In this document: piece after piece, positions 24,816-37,454 of the stretch
Layout of the letters: every line of letters begins with the position of its first letter
How positions within the stretch are numbered: the stretch's first letter is position 1
Origin: Epiperipatus broadwayi
Taxonomy: Eukaryota; Onychophora; Udeonychophora; Euonychophora; Peripatidae
NCBI GenBank assembly: GCA_028023455.1
Contig: JAQFVV010000002.1
Span: 30,823,725-30,887,724 of the forward strand
Direction: 5' to 3'
Length of the DNA: 64,000 nt
The notes under the pieces: model-generated
What the model was told of the DNA's origin: nothing
Databases searched by the model: none
The model's input: the letters and a program-made list of their open reading frames with translations, nothing else
Translations under genes and position numbers: made by a program

Positions 24816-25700
24816 ATAATGGGATTAAAGTTAACTCTCGTCAACACTGTGACACATAAAAAGAAACATAACTATTACCATATTGCTCATTTTCTGTGTG
24901 AGTGTATGATTACTTTACAAATTCATAAATATAGATGTATTTTTTTTTTTTTTTGAAAAATGATTCGGAGACAGCAACACGTACCGGTTTACCCCGACGG
25001 TAAATGATGCGTATCATATTTTGTTAAATTTCAAGTCTATCTTTAAAATATTCAACCATTATTCAGTTATGATATTTACAAATTGCTTATCATTTGTGCA
25101 TTTTCCTTTTTTTAAAAATCGTATTGTGTAACATTTTTGATTTCAAATTTATATGCTTAATACATTTTCCCGGGAGAATTTATTATGACTTGGGGTTAAA
25201 AAAAAAATCCAATTATTTAAAAATAAGAGTAGAGGAGATATATATATATATATTTAGATTTGAACAAAATTTCAAACATGCAATCTTTCCCCATCGGTAT
25301 TTCTTATTAGGAAATAAAAGAGAGACAGAAAGCTATTTAAATCAAATCATTTCGCAAACCACTTAATTTTGACAATTTTTGTATATGACGAGTAAGCAGA
25401 ATTCAAGGTTTTGTAAGCATTTAACAATAAATACATCTATGAATCACGTTACATGTAAGGCATGTTTCTAATTTGTCAGTAATTAATTGTTTAATAGAAA
25501 TTCAGCATCATTGTTTATCTTTTGAGCATCCATTATTATTCCATCAGTTTTTTTTTCTCCTTTCATATATTTATTTTTATGATGATCTTAATTCCTTTAT
25601 TCTCCAAAGTTTTTATTTCTAATAATTTAGAATTAGCGGTTTGTATAATGAAGGCGGAGGGTGCTAAGAATGCCCTGATTGGGACCCAGGCTGCCATTTG

Positions 25701-26492
25701 ATGACAACTTTTTATTTAGGTACTTACAACTGCAGATCACTTTCAAGTGAAGGAAGATTGCAAGAGTTAGAAGCAGAATTATCTTATATTAAATGGGACA
25801 TTATTGGACTTTGTGAAGTTAGAAGAAAAGGTGAAGAGACATTTGATTTAAAAAGTGGACATGTACTCTATTATAAAAGTACAAATATTGGAAATACAAG
25901 TGGAGTAGGATTTATTATAAATAAAAAGTGGAAGAACAACATTGTGGAGATTGATGGTGTATCAGACAGAGGGGCAAGATTAATTATACAACTTAATAGC
26001 AGTTACCAAATGCAGATAATTCAGGTTTATGCCCCAACAAGTTCTCATAGTGATGAAGTAGTAGAAGATTTTTATATGGATGTGCAAAAGGTTTTTGATC
26101 AGAATAAACAATATTTTAAAATTGTTATGGGAGACTTTAATGCTAGAATTGGTAAACAAATGAAAGATGAAAGTGCTGAAGGTAATTTTGGTTATAGTAA
26201 TAGAAATGAGAGAGGACATAGACTTGTGGAGTTTGCAGAAAAAGAAAAACTTTATATTATGAATTCTTTTTTTGAGAAAAATGTTAAAAGGAAATGGACA
26301 TGGAAGCATTCAAATGAAGGTACAGCGAAATTGGAATATATTTTGACTAACATAAAATACATATTTCAAGATTGTAATGTTCTTAATAAATTTAACACTG
26401 GAAGTGATCATCGATTAGTAAGATGTAAGATACATGTTAATGCAAAACTAGAGAGACAAAAATTATTAAGGAAAACCAATATTTACAGTTGA
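25701..26492 (+). pseudogene. RTE ORF: AP-endonuclease domain
   Basis: From ATG 25701 the product begins MTTFYLGTYNCRSLSSEG. It carries the endonuclease motifs in order: TYNCRS (residues about 8-13), GLCEVRR with the catalytic Glu, QVYAPTSSHSD, VMGDFNARIG with Asp and Asn, WTWKHSNEG, KLEYIL in place of the usual IDYI, and GSDHRLV with the final catalytic His. This domain nicks target DNA for target-primed reverse transcription. The frame should continue into the RT but shifts near 26470: a VDVPNLQKHSNEF segment reads on in another frame. It is otherwise well preserved, so the insertion is not very old. Confidence 0.9.
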
Positions 26493-26499
26493 TGTTCCT

Positions 26500-28560
26500 A
26501 ATCTTCAGAAACATTCTAATGAATTTAAATTAGAACTTACAAATCAGTTTCAAGTATTAGTAGATTTTGAACATGATTCAGATTTGAATGAAATTAATAT
26601 GAAAATAACTGATACACTTTTAAAAACTGCAACAAAGATAGCTGGTAGAAAAAAGCGGCAATTGACCAATAAAATTTCTACTGAGACTAGAGAATTTATG
26701 AAGAAAAGAAGGAATATAAAGATATACAGAAATGATGCATTAAAAAGGATTGAATATCTCAAATTTTGTAAAATGGTGCCGAAAAGAGTTGAATATGATA
26801 TAAGAAAGTATAACTGTGAACTAGCAAGGAAAGCTGTAGAAGAGAATAAAATTCTCAAGAGTGTAAAACAACATTTGGGTATTGGTAGGAAATTTATATC
26901 TGCAGTAAGAAAAAAAGATGGAATTATTGCTAAAAAGAGAGATGACATCATGAAATGGGTAGAAGACTTTTATCAAGAATTATATAGTAATAAAGAACAA
27001 GTACCTCATATCTATTACATCTTCCAAATTGCCCAAAAATTTTAAATGAAGAAGTGAGACATGCAATTAAGTGTATGAAGAAAGGAAAGGCTCCAGGAAA
27101 TGATGGAATTATAATTGATATATTAAAAGAAGCAGGTGAAGAAATAGAAACAATTTTAGCAAAGTTATATACCAAATGTCTAAATGATAAAGATGTACCG
27201 GAAGATTGGAAGAATGCAGTAATAATATTAATATTTAAAAAAGATGATAAAGAAGATATTAGAAATTACAGACCTATCAGCCTTTTATTAGTTTTATACA
27301 AAATTTTTACTAAGATAATAACAACTCGTCTAAAGAGAACATTGGACTTCCACCAACCAAGAGAACAAGCTGGATTTAAAAGTGGTTTTAGTACAGTAGA
27401 TCATATCCAGGTATTGAGAGAAGTTATAGAAAGGACAAATGAATATGAGTTGCCATTATGCTTAGGATTTGTAGATTATGAAAAGGCATTTGATTTTATA
27501 AACATTTCTTCAGTGATTAAAACATTGGATCATCAAGGTATAGATGCAGGATATTGTCATATTTTAAAGAATATTTATAAAAATGCAACAGCAACAATTA
27601 GATTACATAATGATACTAGCAAAGTCAACATTGAGAAGGGTGTAAGACAGGGTGACTCCATATCTCAAAAAATTTTTACAGCAGTGCTGCAAGAAGTATT
27701 TTATAGATTAAAATGGGAAGCTAAAGGAGTGAAAGTAAATGGAGATTATTTAAGTCATTTAGATTTTGCAGATGATGTAGTTGTTTTTGTAAATAATGCT
27801 TTAGAGCTGCAGGAAATGTTGCAGGAGTTATCAGATGAAGGTAGGAAAGTAGGACTAAAAATAAATGTTAAAAAGACTAAAGTAATGTTTAATGGATTTT
27901 CTCAAAATATGAAAATTAAGATTGATTATGATGAGTTAGAAGAAGTTAACAGTTACAAATACCTTGGTCAGATTATTAGTATAGATGGAAACATAATGAA
28001 TGAAATTAATCATAGAATTAAACTTAGTTGAAGTGCTTTTGGTAGAAATAACTTGATACTACAAGGAAATATGCCTATGTGTTTGAAAAGGAAGGGTTTT
28101 AATAAATGTGTTTTACCAGTTCTTACTTATGGATCTGAGACTTGGACACTTAATAGAAGAGCAATACAGAGACTTCAGACCACTCAAAGAAGTATGGAAA
28201 GATGCATGTTGGGAGTAACAAGAAGAGATCGAAAATGCAATGCTCTTAAGTTTAAATATATGGGTAAGAGAACAAACAGGTGTTACTGACCTCATTGAAA
28301 AAAATTAAAAGACTGAAGTGTAGTTGGGCTGAACATATTGCTAGAAGAGATGATAATAGATGGACAATTGAAATCTTAAACTGGATTCCAAGAGATTTAA
28401 AAGACCTAGAAAGAGACCACATGTGAGATGGATGGATGAAATAAGAAAGTGTGCAGGCGTGATGTAGAGAAGAGAGGCTAAAGATCAGAGAAGATGGATT
28501 GAACTTGGAGAAACCTTCATCTTGCAGTGGATTGATAATGGTTGATGATGATGATAATAA
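26500..28560 (+). pseudogene. RTE ORF: reverse transcriptase and C-terminus, broken
   Basis: After a linker (frame to 27045) a second frameshift near 27040 leads into the RT frame 27054-28031. Motifs seen are APGNDGI, NYRPISLL, REQAGFK, motif A as FVDYEKAFDFI (about 27468-27500), motif B as GVRQGDSISQKIF, and motif C as FADDVVVF (about 27766-27789) with the two catalytic Asp. VNSYKYLGQII follows. A TGA at 28029-28031 replaces an expected Trp, since the copy at 50111 has TGG there. Reading goes on through LPVLTYGSETWTLN (about 28107-28148) and TTQRSMERCMLGVTRRDRK. A small insertion near 28245 shifts the frame again before the RRWIELGETF-type end. At least three frameshifts and one stop are present. 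Confidence 0.9.
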
Positions 28561-28673
28561 TGAAGAATACATTTAATTCATTATACAGTATTATATAATT
28601 AATGTATATGTGTATGAGACTAAAATGTTATTTATTGTTAAATTTTGATAATCAAATTATAATCACAAACTGA

Positions 28674-28875
28674 GTAAAATAACAGATATATTTATCTTGT
28701 GAGCAATGAATATTGATTTCATGGGTAAAATAACAGATATACCCATCATGTGAGCTATAAATGTTGATTTCATAGGTAAAATAATCCTATACCTGTCGTG
28801 TGAGCAATAAATGTTGATTTCATGGGTAAAATAACACATCTAGATGTCTTGTGAGCAATTAATGTTGATTTTGTG
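28674..28875. repeat. Tandem repeat, four units of about 51 bp
   Basis: GTAAAATAA starts units at 28674, 28725, 28776 and 28826. Each contains TGTGAGCAATAAATGTTGATTT-like sequence. It lies just 3' of the RTE element and is not part of its ORF. Confidence 0.9.
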
Positions 28876-29073
28876 TAGCACAGCAAGCCAGCCAATCAGT
28901 GAGGCCTACAATTCTGGGGAACCACACCAAAAGTATGCTCAAGTGTATATAAGAAACAAATATTTCCTATGAGGAAAATTATAACCTTTGTGGTTGCCAA
29001 CGTTAAAAACGTTTTGCCAAATAAAATTAAAAATACGAACAAAGAGAAAATTATAATAGTATACATTAATGTA

Positions 29074-29107
<34 letters not shown>

Positions 29108-30258
29108 CAAATGCTAAAGAGTATCTACCAGTGAATTGATGTCAATTTTTTAAGCCATATCAGATCTATTTACCTAGGCTTACTTTTATCTGTAGCATTG
29201 ATATATTTTTGCAACCTTAAATTTCATTCAGCCTAATATTACATTATCTTTCAACTGTGAAGCACATTGGTGAAACTTTCATGAATTAGAAAGCTACATC
29301 ATGATATTATTTTGGTTTAATTATTTCTGTATATGAATTGTAGACTGTTTGAATATTTTTGTCAGTTCCATTATACAAACATTTTTTCTAGACAGTACCC
29401 CCATTTTTAAGACAATAGTGCTCCATATTTTATATCTCTGACTGTTTTCTTCAAATGCATGATTTAAATATTATTAAGTCTTTGTGACCATTTCTTGAAT
29501 GAGTGAAAGATTGCATCTTGGTAGTTATCGCCTACTTCTCTTAAAGACCTTGGAGCTTTGCTTCATGACGAATGATTTGATATGCTTACAGACACCATTC
29601 AAATATTATATAATTTTATTACACTTGGAATAATAAGTAGTTCAACATATATAGTCCATTACCATATTTATTAAAGCAACACAGGTTTTTTCATTACTTT
29701 GTCCAATTTTTCTATATATCAATTAGTAAACATGTACAATATATCCTGGTGAAAATATGACCGGATCTCTTTTGGCTACCTACGATATAATCTTTAAATC
29801 CACACGTGTTATGTAGCAATATAGTTTAAATATTCACTGCAAAATTTTAAGGCAATTAACATGGATAGATCACAAGATGTGACAAGAAATGTGACGATGT
29901 GTTACATTGGGCAAGAACACATTCATATTTCATGGAACTAAGGCTCCAGGCATACTAATGCTTTATAATGCTTGTAACTAAACTACATTGTTATGTAACA
30001 CATGCGTTGATTTAGAGAGGGTGCTGCAGTTAGCTCGGAAAGAGAATCCCTTTTTTTATTGGATCACACTCTCTCTGACAATGATAATGACTTGTTATTC
30101 ATTAGTAAAGTGATTACATGCTTAATGCATTAACCTATCTTGACTTTAGCATGGGTTTAATCCAGATTGGAGTCAACTGTAGTTTATTCTTAGCTAAAGA
30201 ATAAACTATGTTCCATGACAATTTGTATTAAGATGTGGATTGACTCACCAACTGTAAA
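28876..30258. other. intronic stretch with CA/TA microsatellite
   Basis: A (CA)n(TA)n run lies at about 29072-29106. A degenerate tRNA-like SINE trace may be present around 30120-30180 (ATGGGTTTAATCCAG). Otherwise nothing was recognised. Confidence 0.4.
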
Positions 30259-30394
30259 GATAAAGTGTACTAGTCAAGCATTGATGGTCAAGAGGTCAGC
30301 GACAGCTGCTTTACAAGCAGTTGTCCCGGGTTAGCGGGTTCGCTTCCCGGCTGATGCTATGACACATGAGAAAAAAAAAAGATAAAGTGTACTA
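30259..30394 (+). mobile_element. Short tRNA-derived SINE with 14-bp target duplication
   Basis: The element (about 30273-30380) starts GTCAAGCATTGATGG, contains the T-arm segment GGGTTCGCTTCCCGG and ends ATGACACATGAG plus a run of ten A. The 14-bp direct repeat GATAAAGTGTACTA flanks it at 30259-30272 and 30381-30394. Only a tRNA-like part and an A-tail are present, with no separate body. The T-arm carries an extra GGGTTAGC before GGGTTCGC, shared with the copy at 34305. Confidence 0.88.
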
Positions 30395-30399
30395 TGACA

Positions 30400-32200
30400 T
30401 GATCTTTATTATTTGTGAGAGAGATTTTATTGTTATAGCCAATGTATCATCTCATATTAATATTTTTTAAAGATAAATTAACTTATTCTTTAAAAATAAT
30501 AACTCAGTTTTATAGCAATATAAAATCTTTAAATATAATTTTCATATTTGTGCTATTTTTTGGGACATTATATGCATCCAGACTCTTTTTTAATAAATTT
30601 TACTGTATACATCTTTACCTCGGACAGTGAGTTCATTTGATTTCCTAAAAAACTCATAAACCCAAACTTCATGTAAAAAAATAAGCATTTGTAATGAGTT
30701 CCTATGGAAGGGGGGCGGGCATTATATTAAATTCAAAATATATAAAAATCCCATTAAAAAAAGTTTAAACTGAAAAAGGTATTAATGAATCAACATTTTA
30801 CTAAGCATATTATTATTTAAAAAAGTACTATTTGTGGATAAATATGTTGTATGGAAACATTTCTGTAGCCGTAATTTTAAAATATATATAATTTTTTTTA
30901 ATGGTCTATGATTTTGCTTTTTTACGTAGCCAGAGAATATTTCCTGAATCATGATTTGTTAAAGTAAAGCATGTAGATCTGACAAATAAAACAAATTTTG
31001 TTTTGCACTGCTGTTATTATTATTATTTTTTAAAGTTAGCAGTTCACAAATTTATTTTACATGAATACAGTCAAAATTAAATATAAATTATATAAAGAAA
31101 AGTAAAGTTGATTGTTATAGTTTTAATAATGTAAATGATTTTTTTGCCAATACTGTATTTTTTATGTTTACGATAAAAGCACTATTATTTTGAATACATG
31201 AGAAACAAGTTGCAAGATTATTGACTTAAAATTGAGCAATTATGTTTAGTAAACTTTGATCATATGAAGTTGATAATTAGCTGCATAATGCATGAAATCA
31301 TTTTTTAACCATGTTTAACAATTACATTGAGCATATTTTTGCTGCAGGCAAAAAATGTTTATAAACATAATAATGCATAAAATTGATTGAATGATTATAT
31401 TTTAGCTAATATATACATTTTAAAATGTTTACATTATTACAGAGTTGTTACATGTGATCAAAATATGTTTTTGATTACTTATGATAGTGAATGAAATTGA
31501 CATTTTTTTTTTGTTTTTATAGTTGTTAAAGATGAAAATCTTTTTTACTTTGGATATATTATAAAAGAAAGCACTGATTATTTTGCAAGTACGTTAGATG
31601 AAAATTAGATAAAGTATATTAATTGTATTTTAATTCTACCATCAAAACAATATTGCATACTGTATAATGAATAAACTCCGTATTGTTCAATTTTATCATG
31701 AATATCACCAATTTATTTTCAGATGACATGGCTTTAATGAAACCATTATCCTATGACATCACTAATTTTACAATGGTGGTTATTTTTAAAGTATAATCAG
31801 TTGTAAATCAAAGTAGGGCATATAAATTGATAATAATCACTATAGTGAATACTCTCATAAAGGTCTATCATTATTCAGAGTAAAGGTGAATATATAGGGT
31901 TGTAGCAGATAACATACAACTTAAAAAAAAATTACTGGGGTCCGTGTGGAGTATTCTTAATTATTGTAGCATTACAAAAAGCTAAGTAAGTTACTCAGCT
32001 TTAATTATTTAATATTTATGAGAGGAAAAAATGTTTAAATTCAATTCAAAATTCTAAAAATTTATTAATTTAGAATTGATAAAAATTTTTTTTGATATCA
32101 TCAATTACCTATCACCACTTAGTAAAAATATTTTTCTGTATTCTTGTTCTCTTTGGATCCCTTGAATTACTTTAAATTAAGATTATAATAAGCATTTTGA
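30400..32200. other. intronic stretch, nothing recognised
   Basis: Very AT-rich with long poly-T and poly-A runs. No coding frame or repeat boundary was seen. Confidence 0.4.
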
Positions 32201-32207
32201 TAATCTT

Positions 32208-32532
32208 AAATGCAATACAGGGAGCATACCAATAGCTCAAACAAGCTCTTAATTAATAAGTGCGGTATGAGGAAATATTTAAAATCTCTATTCAGAACAC
32301 TCTCATCTCCAGACCAACTGATTTTGAGCTTATATCTCACGTCAGTGGACAGCTAGAATATTCGGACACTAGACCCAAAATATTAACTCAAAAAACCAGC
32401 ACTTATTTTATACGTATATTTAAGTAGAAACTCTGAAATTTTCAGACATGAAAATGTTTAAATCCAGCTATCTAACTTAAATAACTATATGGTACTTGTT
32501 TGAGCTATTGGTACGCTCTCTGTATTGCATTT
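32208..32532. mobile_element. MITE with about 38-bp terminal inverted repeats
   Basis: AAATGCAATACAGGGAGCAT begins the left repeat (32208-32245) and its near-perfect complement ends the right (32495-32532), both continuing through ACCAATAGCTCAAACAAG. The 325-bp element has no ORF. A target duplication is not obvious, so the superfamily is open. Confidence 0.75.
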
Positions 32533-32829
32533 TTGTAACTACAAGCTTATAAAGTAATGTCACGTTATATATGACTTGCTTTTTTAATTATTATAAACTT
32601 AAATTGAATATTCACTTGGTATCTATTACGGGTAAATAACAGTTTTTCTCCTTAGCAGTTTTTTTTTTTTTTACAAACTTGGAAAAGATGATGTGAAATT
32701 CATTTAGATATTATAAAGTATATACAAAAGGCACATTCTGTAATTACATAGCAAAGACATACAAAAGTAAAAAAGAAAAGAGAATGAATTATCTACTTAT
32801 AATAGAGTCAGAAGATAGGATGTTCCATG

Positions 32830-33680
32830 TAACGTCAACAATGTCCGGAGAGGCAAGTGCCCTGACCGTTTTTAATTTTAGAAATTTTATTGTAAATCAG
32901 TGATCAGAATTTCCTAGATGTACGGTTGAAACAAAAATGGCATCTTAGGACCCAAAGGGTAAACATAAGGAAAGTAGTAATTCTAATTGAAAGGCAAGAC
33001 CCTGTTTTATACTATCAATGAGAGGACATGCATAGTTTAGTAATGGACTCAGTGATATTTCTGTAGGACAGAAGAGCAGGACACTGGAACAGAAAGTGAT
33101 ATATTGTCTCTTCAGACTTATGACAAAGAGAACAAAGGGGTCATTGGTTATCACACACCATTCTTTGTGATAAAAAATGACTAATAGGTAGAGCTAAATT
33201 AATTTTGATAAGGACGTTAAGGTATTTTGGATCCAGATACTAGAATTTGAATTTTTTTCTTATCTGTTTATTGGTGTTAGTAAGTAGAGATGGGATGGCT
33301 GAGGTTGATTAGCATTATGAATTATGTTGTAAGCCTCCCAAAAGAGTATTTTCTTAGAGAATATATGATGATTAAGGTCAATATAATCAATAATGGATTT
33401 GGATTAAGGATTGAAAAAATTAACTTTACTGGGTGGTTGCGTATCAGCAGGGATAACTATAACAAATTTTAAAGCATTAGGCTAAGTAGAGATAAATTTA
33501 AAAACAGTATTAAGTGACCTCTGAAAATAAAAGGTAGAGATTGAGTGAAGGGAGAGACTATTATCTTTGTCATGCTTCTGTAAAATTCGAATACTGATTG
33601 CGGTGTCTCTTTAATTCCAAACAGTTTATGTTCCAGTTGTTTTTTTTTTTTAATTAATGCATAGTACAATCTATTTCAAA
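32830..33680 (-). pseudogene. Antisense LINE ORF2 C-terminal remnant
   Basis: On the minus strand the 33469-33669 frame gives QLEHKLFGIKETPQSVFEF. Further on, PLFSLCHKSEETIYHFLFQC (about 33085-33145) is the cysteine-histidine knuckle found near the end of many LINE ORF2 proteins. The frame breaks shortly afterwards, with SIKQGLAFQLELLLSLCLP in a shifted frame. Endonuclease and RT motifs are absent. Confidence 0.65.
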
Positions 33681-33689
33681 CTATCTTTA

Positions 33690-34045
33690 TGTCTATATCT
33701 TATACAATAAGCTTCTATAATTTTTCAATAAAAGTCAAAATATGCTTTTTGAATTTCTTCACAGTGAAGCAAATCGTAGCCCAAAATTCAGCAATTGATT
33801 ATTATAAAATCCTCTCCATTAAAGATTGCATTAAGGAGAGAGATTTTCCCATCATAAGAATATCAATCTTCATTACATATTCCATATGGATCACCCGATG
33901 TAAAATGATATTCAATATCCCACAACCGAATGCCCTTGCAATTTTCTTTGGAACCCTCAGAAAAATCCAAAGTAAAGACAAAATTCTCTCTACTAAGTTT
34001 ATCTATGAGAATACATGGAAACTTCTCAAGATTCCCAGTGACTAA
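33690..34045 (+). pseudogene. LINE C-terminal fragment (same type as 1490-3252)
   Basis: The frame ends IRISIFITYSIWITRCKMIF followed by a helix-rich tail ending at the stop 34045. It aligns by eye with the IRLATFINFSIWSLRNKTIF end of the LINE at 2998-3252. It is oriented opposite to the LINE remnant just left of it, so two separate insertions or a rearrangement meet near 33685. Confidence 0.65.
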
Positions 34046-34283
34046 AGTTCCCAATTCTGCCACGCTATCTCTGCGGATCCATAAAAATTTTTTCTCTTCG
34101 TCTAAATTTGACAAAAGCGTCAACACTGATAGTTCTAGTTCAAGTAAGAAGCTCCTGCTGACACATACTCTCATCTGAACATCACAGTTTGTAGCCATAT
34201 ATTTCACTAATAAAGTTTCTTTGAAAATAAACATTTTAATATTTATTTCAGATACATGCCTAGAATTGCTTTTCCAGAGAACA

Positions 34284-34424
34284 TGACTAGATGTTGTGAT
34301 TTTTTCTTTCTCATGTGTCATAGCATCAGCCGGGAAGCGAACCCGCCAACCCGGGACAACTGCTTGTAAAACAGCTGCTGCTGACCTCTCGACCACCAAT
34401 TCTTGACTAGATGTTGTGATTTTT
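34284..34424 (-). mobile_element. Short tRNA-derived SINE with 21-bp target duplication
   Basis: The SINE (34305-34403) is antisense: a T-rich end and CTCATGTGTCATAGCATC on the left, CCGGGAAGCGAACCCGCC as the T-arm, and the head near ACCACCAATTC. A perfect 21-bp repeat starting TGACTAGATGTTGTG flanks it at 34284-34304 and 34404-34424. It shares the duplicated T-arm and the ATGACACATGAGAAA tail with the copy at 30273. Confidence 0.9.
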
Positions 34425-34743
34425 GAAGCATTTTTAAAATATAATGTAGATTTTATAGTTATCACTATCATAAAGAATTCAATTTTTTTTAATAGAAAAA
34501 ATAACAGATTTTACAAATGGAAATTCAATAATATAAAAGACTAATTTCTCTGTCAGCTCAAATTTTGAAGCATCATATTAAAATCACATCTTGGTTTATC
34601 ATTATTAAAACAATCATAAAAGAATTCCCAATCTAAATGAAATTCGAAACAACTATGTTAACTGAATAAAGAAGTTATGTTGCTGTTATTAAATGGGCAT
34701 TACCAGCAGTAATTCATTTTGTCACTCGAGTCTAGCACCATTT

Positions 34744-35241
34744 ATTTAAGCCAGGGGTGAGCAGTTGTTTTGGCTCAGGGACCACAGAGGATGGTGGAGG
34801 GCTGAATCGGAGGCCACTTTGTGGAAGCAAAGGTTAGCGGAGGGCCGCACCTTTTTTCATGACACAATAAACATGCTGCCTTATTTTTTGTATTACCAAA
34901 TAAATATTTGTTTGTCCATTTTTCATTAAACACATGACATTCTTCACCGATTTTACATTTTTTCGGAAGGTTCATGGTTTCACTAAAGTTGGAAATGTAT
35001 ATATTTGCTAATGCAAAAACAAAATTGAAATTAACCAGGTCAAGTGGAAAAAGCACTGCAAATTGTATCTACACTGATGTGGTCATCCTAGTGGAAAATA
35101 TGAGACGAATATTCGGTCGCGCACGGTAAAGAAATCTCAGTTCAAGATGGATGTTTCTGATTGTCTTGGAGGGCCGCATAAAAACTCTTAGCGGGCCACA
35201 TGTGGCCCTGGGGCCACTATTTTCTCACCCCTGATTTAAGC
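34744..35241 (-). mobile_element. Non-autonomous hAT element with BED-finger remnant
   Basis: The element spans 34752-35233 (482 bp), from CAGGGGTGAGCA to TTTTCTCACCCCTG. Perfect 8-bp duplications ATTTAAGC lie at 34744-34751 and 35234-35241. Subterminal GGGCCACATGTGGCCC-type sequence is typical of one hAT group. On the minus strand, 34775-35056 retains the start of a transposase with a BED-like zinc finger (CHVFNEKWTNKYLF, then CLLCHEK), similar to GTF2IRD2/SCAND3-related hAT proteins. The rest of the transposase is deleted. Confidence 0.9.
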
Positions 35242-36935
35242 ATATCAATTAATAATATCAATCAAAACCCCTGACTGTCTATATTAATGAGGAGCATTAG
35301 ATCCATCCAATTGCGATACCTAGTACTTTTATACTTTAAGATTTTAAATTTGATATTCTAAAAAAAAATAAATAAATTTAAATTTGAGCAAATCTTTTTT
35401 TTATACCTATGTTAATTTAATTCAGGCTCAGCAACTATATGTTTTAGTGATGCTAATTATAAGCTACCTGTAGGCCCTTTTAACTCTTTTGTTACATAGA
35501 TATCTCTACTGCAGAATGATAATGCAATGAATTTCTGTTGTTAATGCAGATGTTTTTAGATTAATCACGTGATGATTTATTTAGGATATGACTGTTAAGT
35601 AATGATTGGTACATGTAATTATAAAATAAAACCAGCAGTGAGAGGAATTATAAATATTTCAAGAGTCGTAATTAATTAACTGAAAATTTCTTCATAGCAG
35701 TGTTCTGAAGTAAAAAGAAAAAAAGACTCAAGATGTAACAGAAAATGTTGATAGTCTTTACTGACTGAAGAAAATCATTATTTTTGGCTTTTTTGTACAC
35801 ATTAAATGAAAGCTTTGCTTATGAAATTTTTTTTATATATTATTTTATAATTTTTTAGTATTTGGATATTTTTGCAATTAATCCAATTCAGAATTTAAAA
35901 TGGAGATTGTAAATAATGGCACAGTCTGCATAATATTTGAAAGGAAATCCATGTGCAGTCGTTTACAATATTGTTGTTTTTTTAAGAAGGAAGCATTTCT
36001 AAAAAATCAACTTTTACAATCAAGAGAAATTAAGATTTATTTCTATTTTTATAGTCATTCATTTCTAAATTGTATAAATTTGAAAAAAAAAAAAAACATT
36101 TGGTAGAAATATATTAAAAATCGATTATAAAATTTAACCCAAATGAACAAATGAGTTTCTAAGTTAAAATATTGTAAAACTAACTTGCATTTTCCCCAAT
36201 CATTTTGTAAAGGACAGACAAAACTGGAAAAAGATAGTGAAAAAAAATCTAGAATACATTTATGGGTGCCCAAGCTTTTGCTTTCTGGTGATGATGATAT
36301 GACATGAAGTAGGAATGTATTATGAGTAGAGTATTATGAGTAGAGTACTTTTGGCTTTACGGGTAATATTGTTTGGCTGAAGTGTCTTATGAAAGATTAG
36401 TGCATCTACTTGGCACATATATATATTTTAGGTCTAATCTCAGCCATATATTACTTGAAATTTTTTTTCAGATTTTAATTAAGTTTAGAATTTTTCTTTC
36501 AAGAATTTGGCCCATAGCCAAGCCAGCGGTTGTCCAATATTAGACAGTAAATGTGTCAGCCGGCCCTTCACACAGAGTCACCAAAATAAGGATGGAAAAA
36601 CACAAACTATTTCTTCAGTTATCAAGCTCAGCGAATAGTGCTTTCTTTTTCACTGTTAGAGAGGTCTTTACCGTGAAGTTTTATTTTACCTTCTGCTTTG
36701 ATTTTTTAAAATTTTAAGTTTATAGAAATGAAGTCGTATAGCAGTTGCCATGTTTTGAACTTCTGCTTTATATTTTTATTACACCAATGAATATAATAAT
36801 TTATAGGTAGACATTTTGGTTTTGTGGCATTTTGTTATATCAATCATACTTATATATGAATTGTGCTATGAATAAGGTTTTTTTTAGATATGCTTTATTA
36901 AATAATATATATTTCTGAATTTTGTTTAATTAAAT
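35242..36935. other. intronic stretch, little recognised
   Basis: AT-rich. A weak tRNA-like SINE trace may lie around 36375-36445. No coding frame. Confidence 0.35.
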
Positions 36936-36937
36936 AG

Positions 36938-37233
36938 ATAACGTGAAAGCTAAAACATTCAACAGATACGCTTTAAACATGCTAGCCAATCAGATGTAAT
37001 AATGACATCACATGGACCTCTCAATTCTCAAACAGAAGTCAGAACTATAAGAAAAATGCTTGAGTCTGGCTTATTTATATATAAATTGAGGCATAGAAGA
37101 AGATGGGTTCCATCTTTTTCTTATAGTTCTGATTTGTATTTGAGAATTGAGAGGTCCATGTGATGTCATTATTACATCTGATTGGCTAGCATGTTTAAAG
37201 CATATCTGTTGACTGTTTTAGCTTTCACGTTAT
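36938..37233. mobile_element. Foldback element, 296 bp
   Basis: The two halves are near-perfect complements, from ATAACGTGAAAGCTAAAAC on the left to GTTTTAGCTTTCACGTTAT on the right. They share GCTAGCCAATCAGATGTAAT and GGACCTCTCAATTCTCAAA inside. Arms are about 130 bp with a short loop. No ORF and no clear target duplication. Confidence 0.88.
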
Positions 37234-37454
37234 TACAATGTTATCTGTTTGCACTTAATAAATTTGATGTATTTAAATAGATAACAAAAATTATTTGATT
37301 TATAATTTAATATGCTTAAAGAAAAGTTTGATTGGCTTTATCTCTTACAATTTAATTAAAATTTGTATTTTCTACTTTTTTTATTGTTATTATAAATGGT
37401 TCTTATTCTTAAACTAATTAATTAGTTCAAGGGTTATTATTTACTGCAAACAGA

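Larger units (their letters stand above)
25640..28560 (+). mobile_element. RTE-type LINE, nearly full length, inactive
   Basis: Contains an AP-endonuclease frame, an RT and a C-terminal region, and ends in the GATGATGATGATAATAATG simple tail typical of RTE elements (about 28540-28560). The 5' end is placed at about 25640 by the GC-richer leader before the first ATG (25701). Fragments of the same family lie at 37455-38520, 41370-41425, 50111-50730 and 50840-51240. Confidence 0.9.

Noticed and set aside
25980-26309. Minus-strand 109-codon frame
   Set aside because: Shadow of the RTE endonuclease frame on the other strand.
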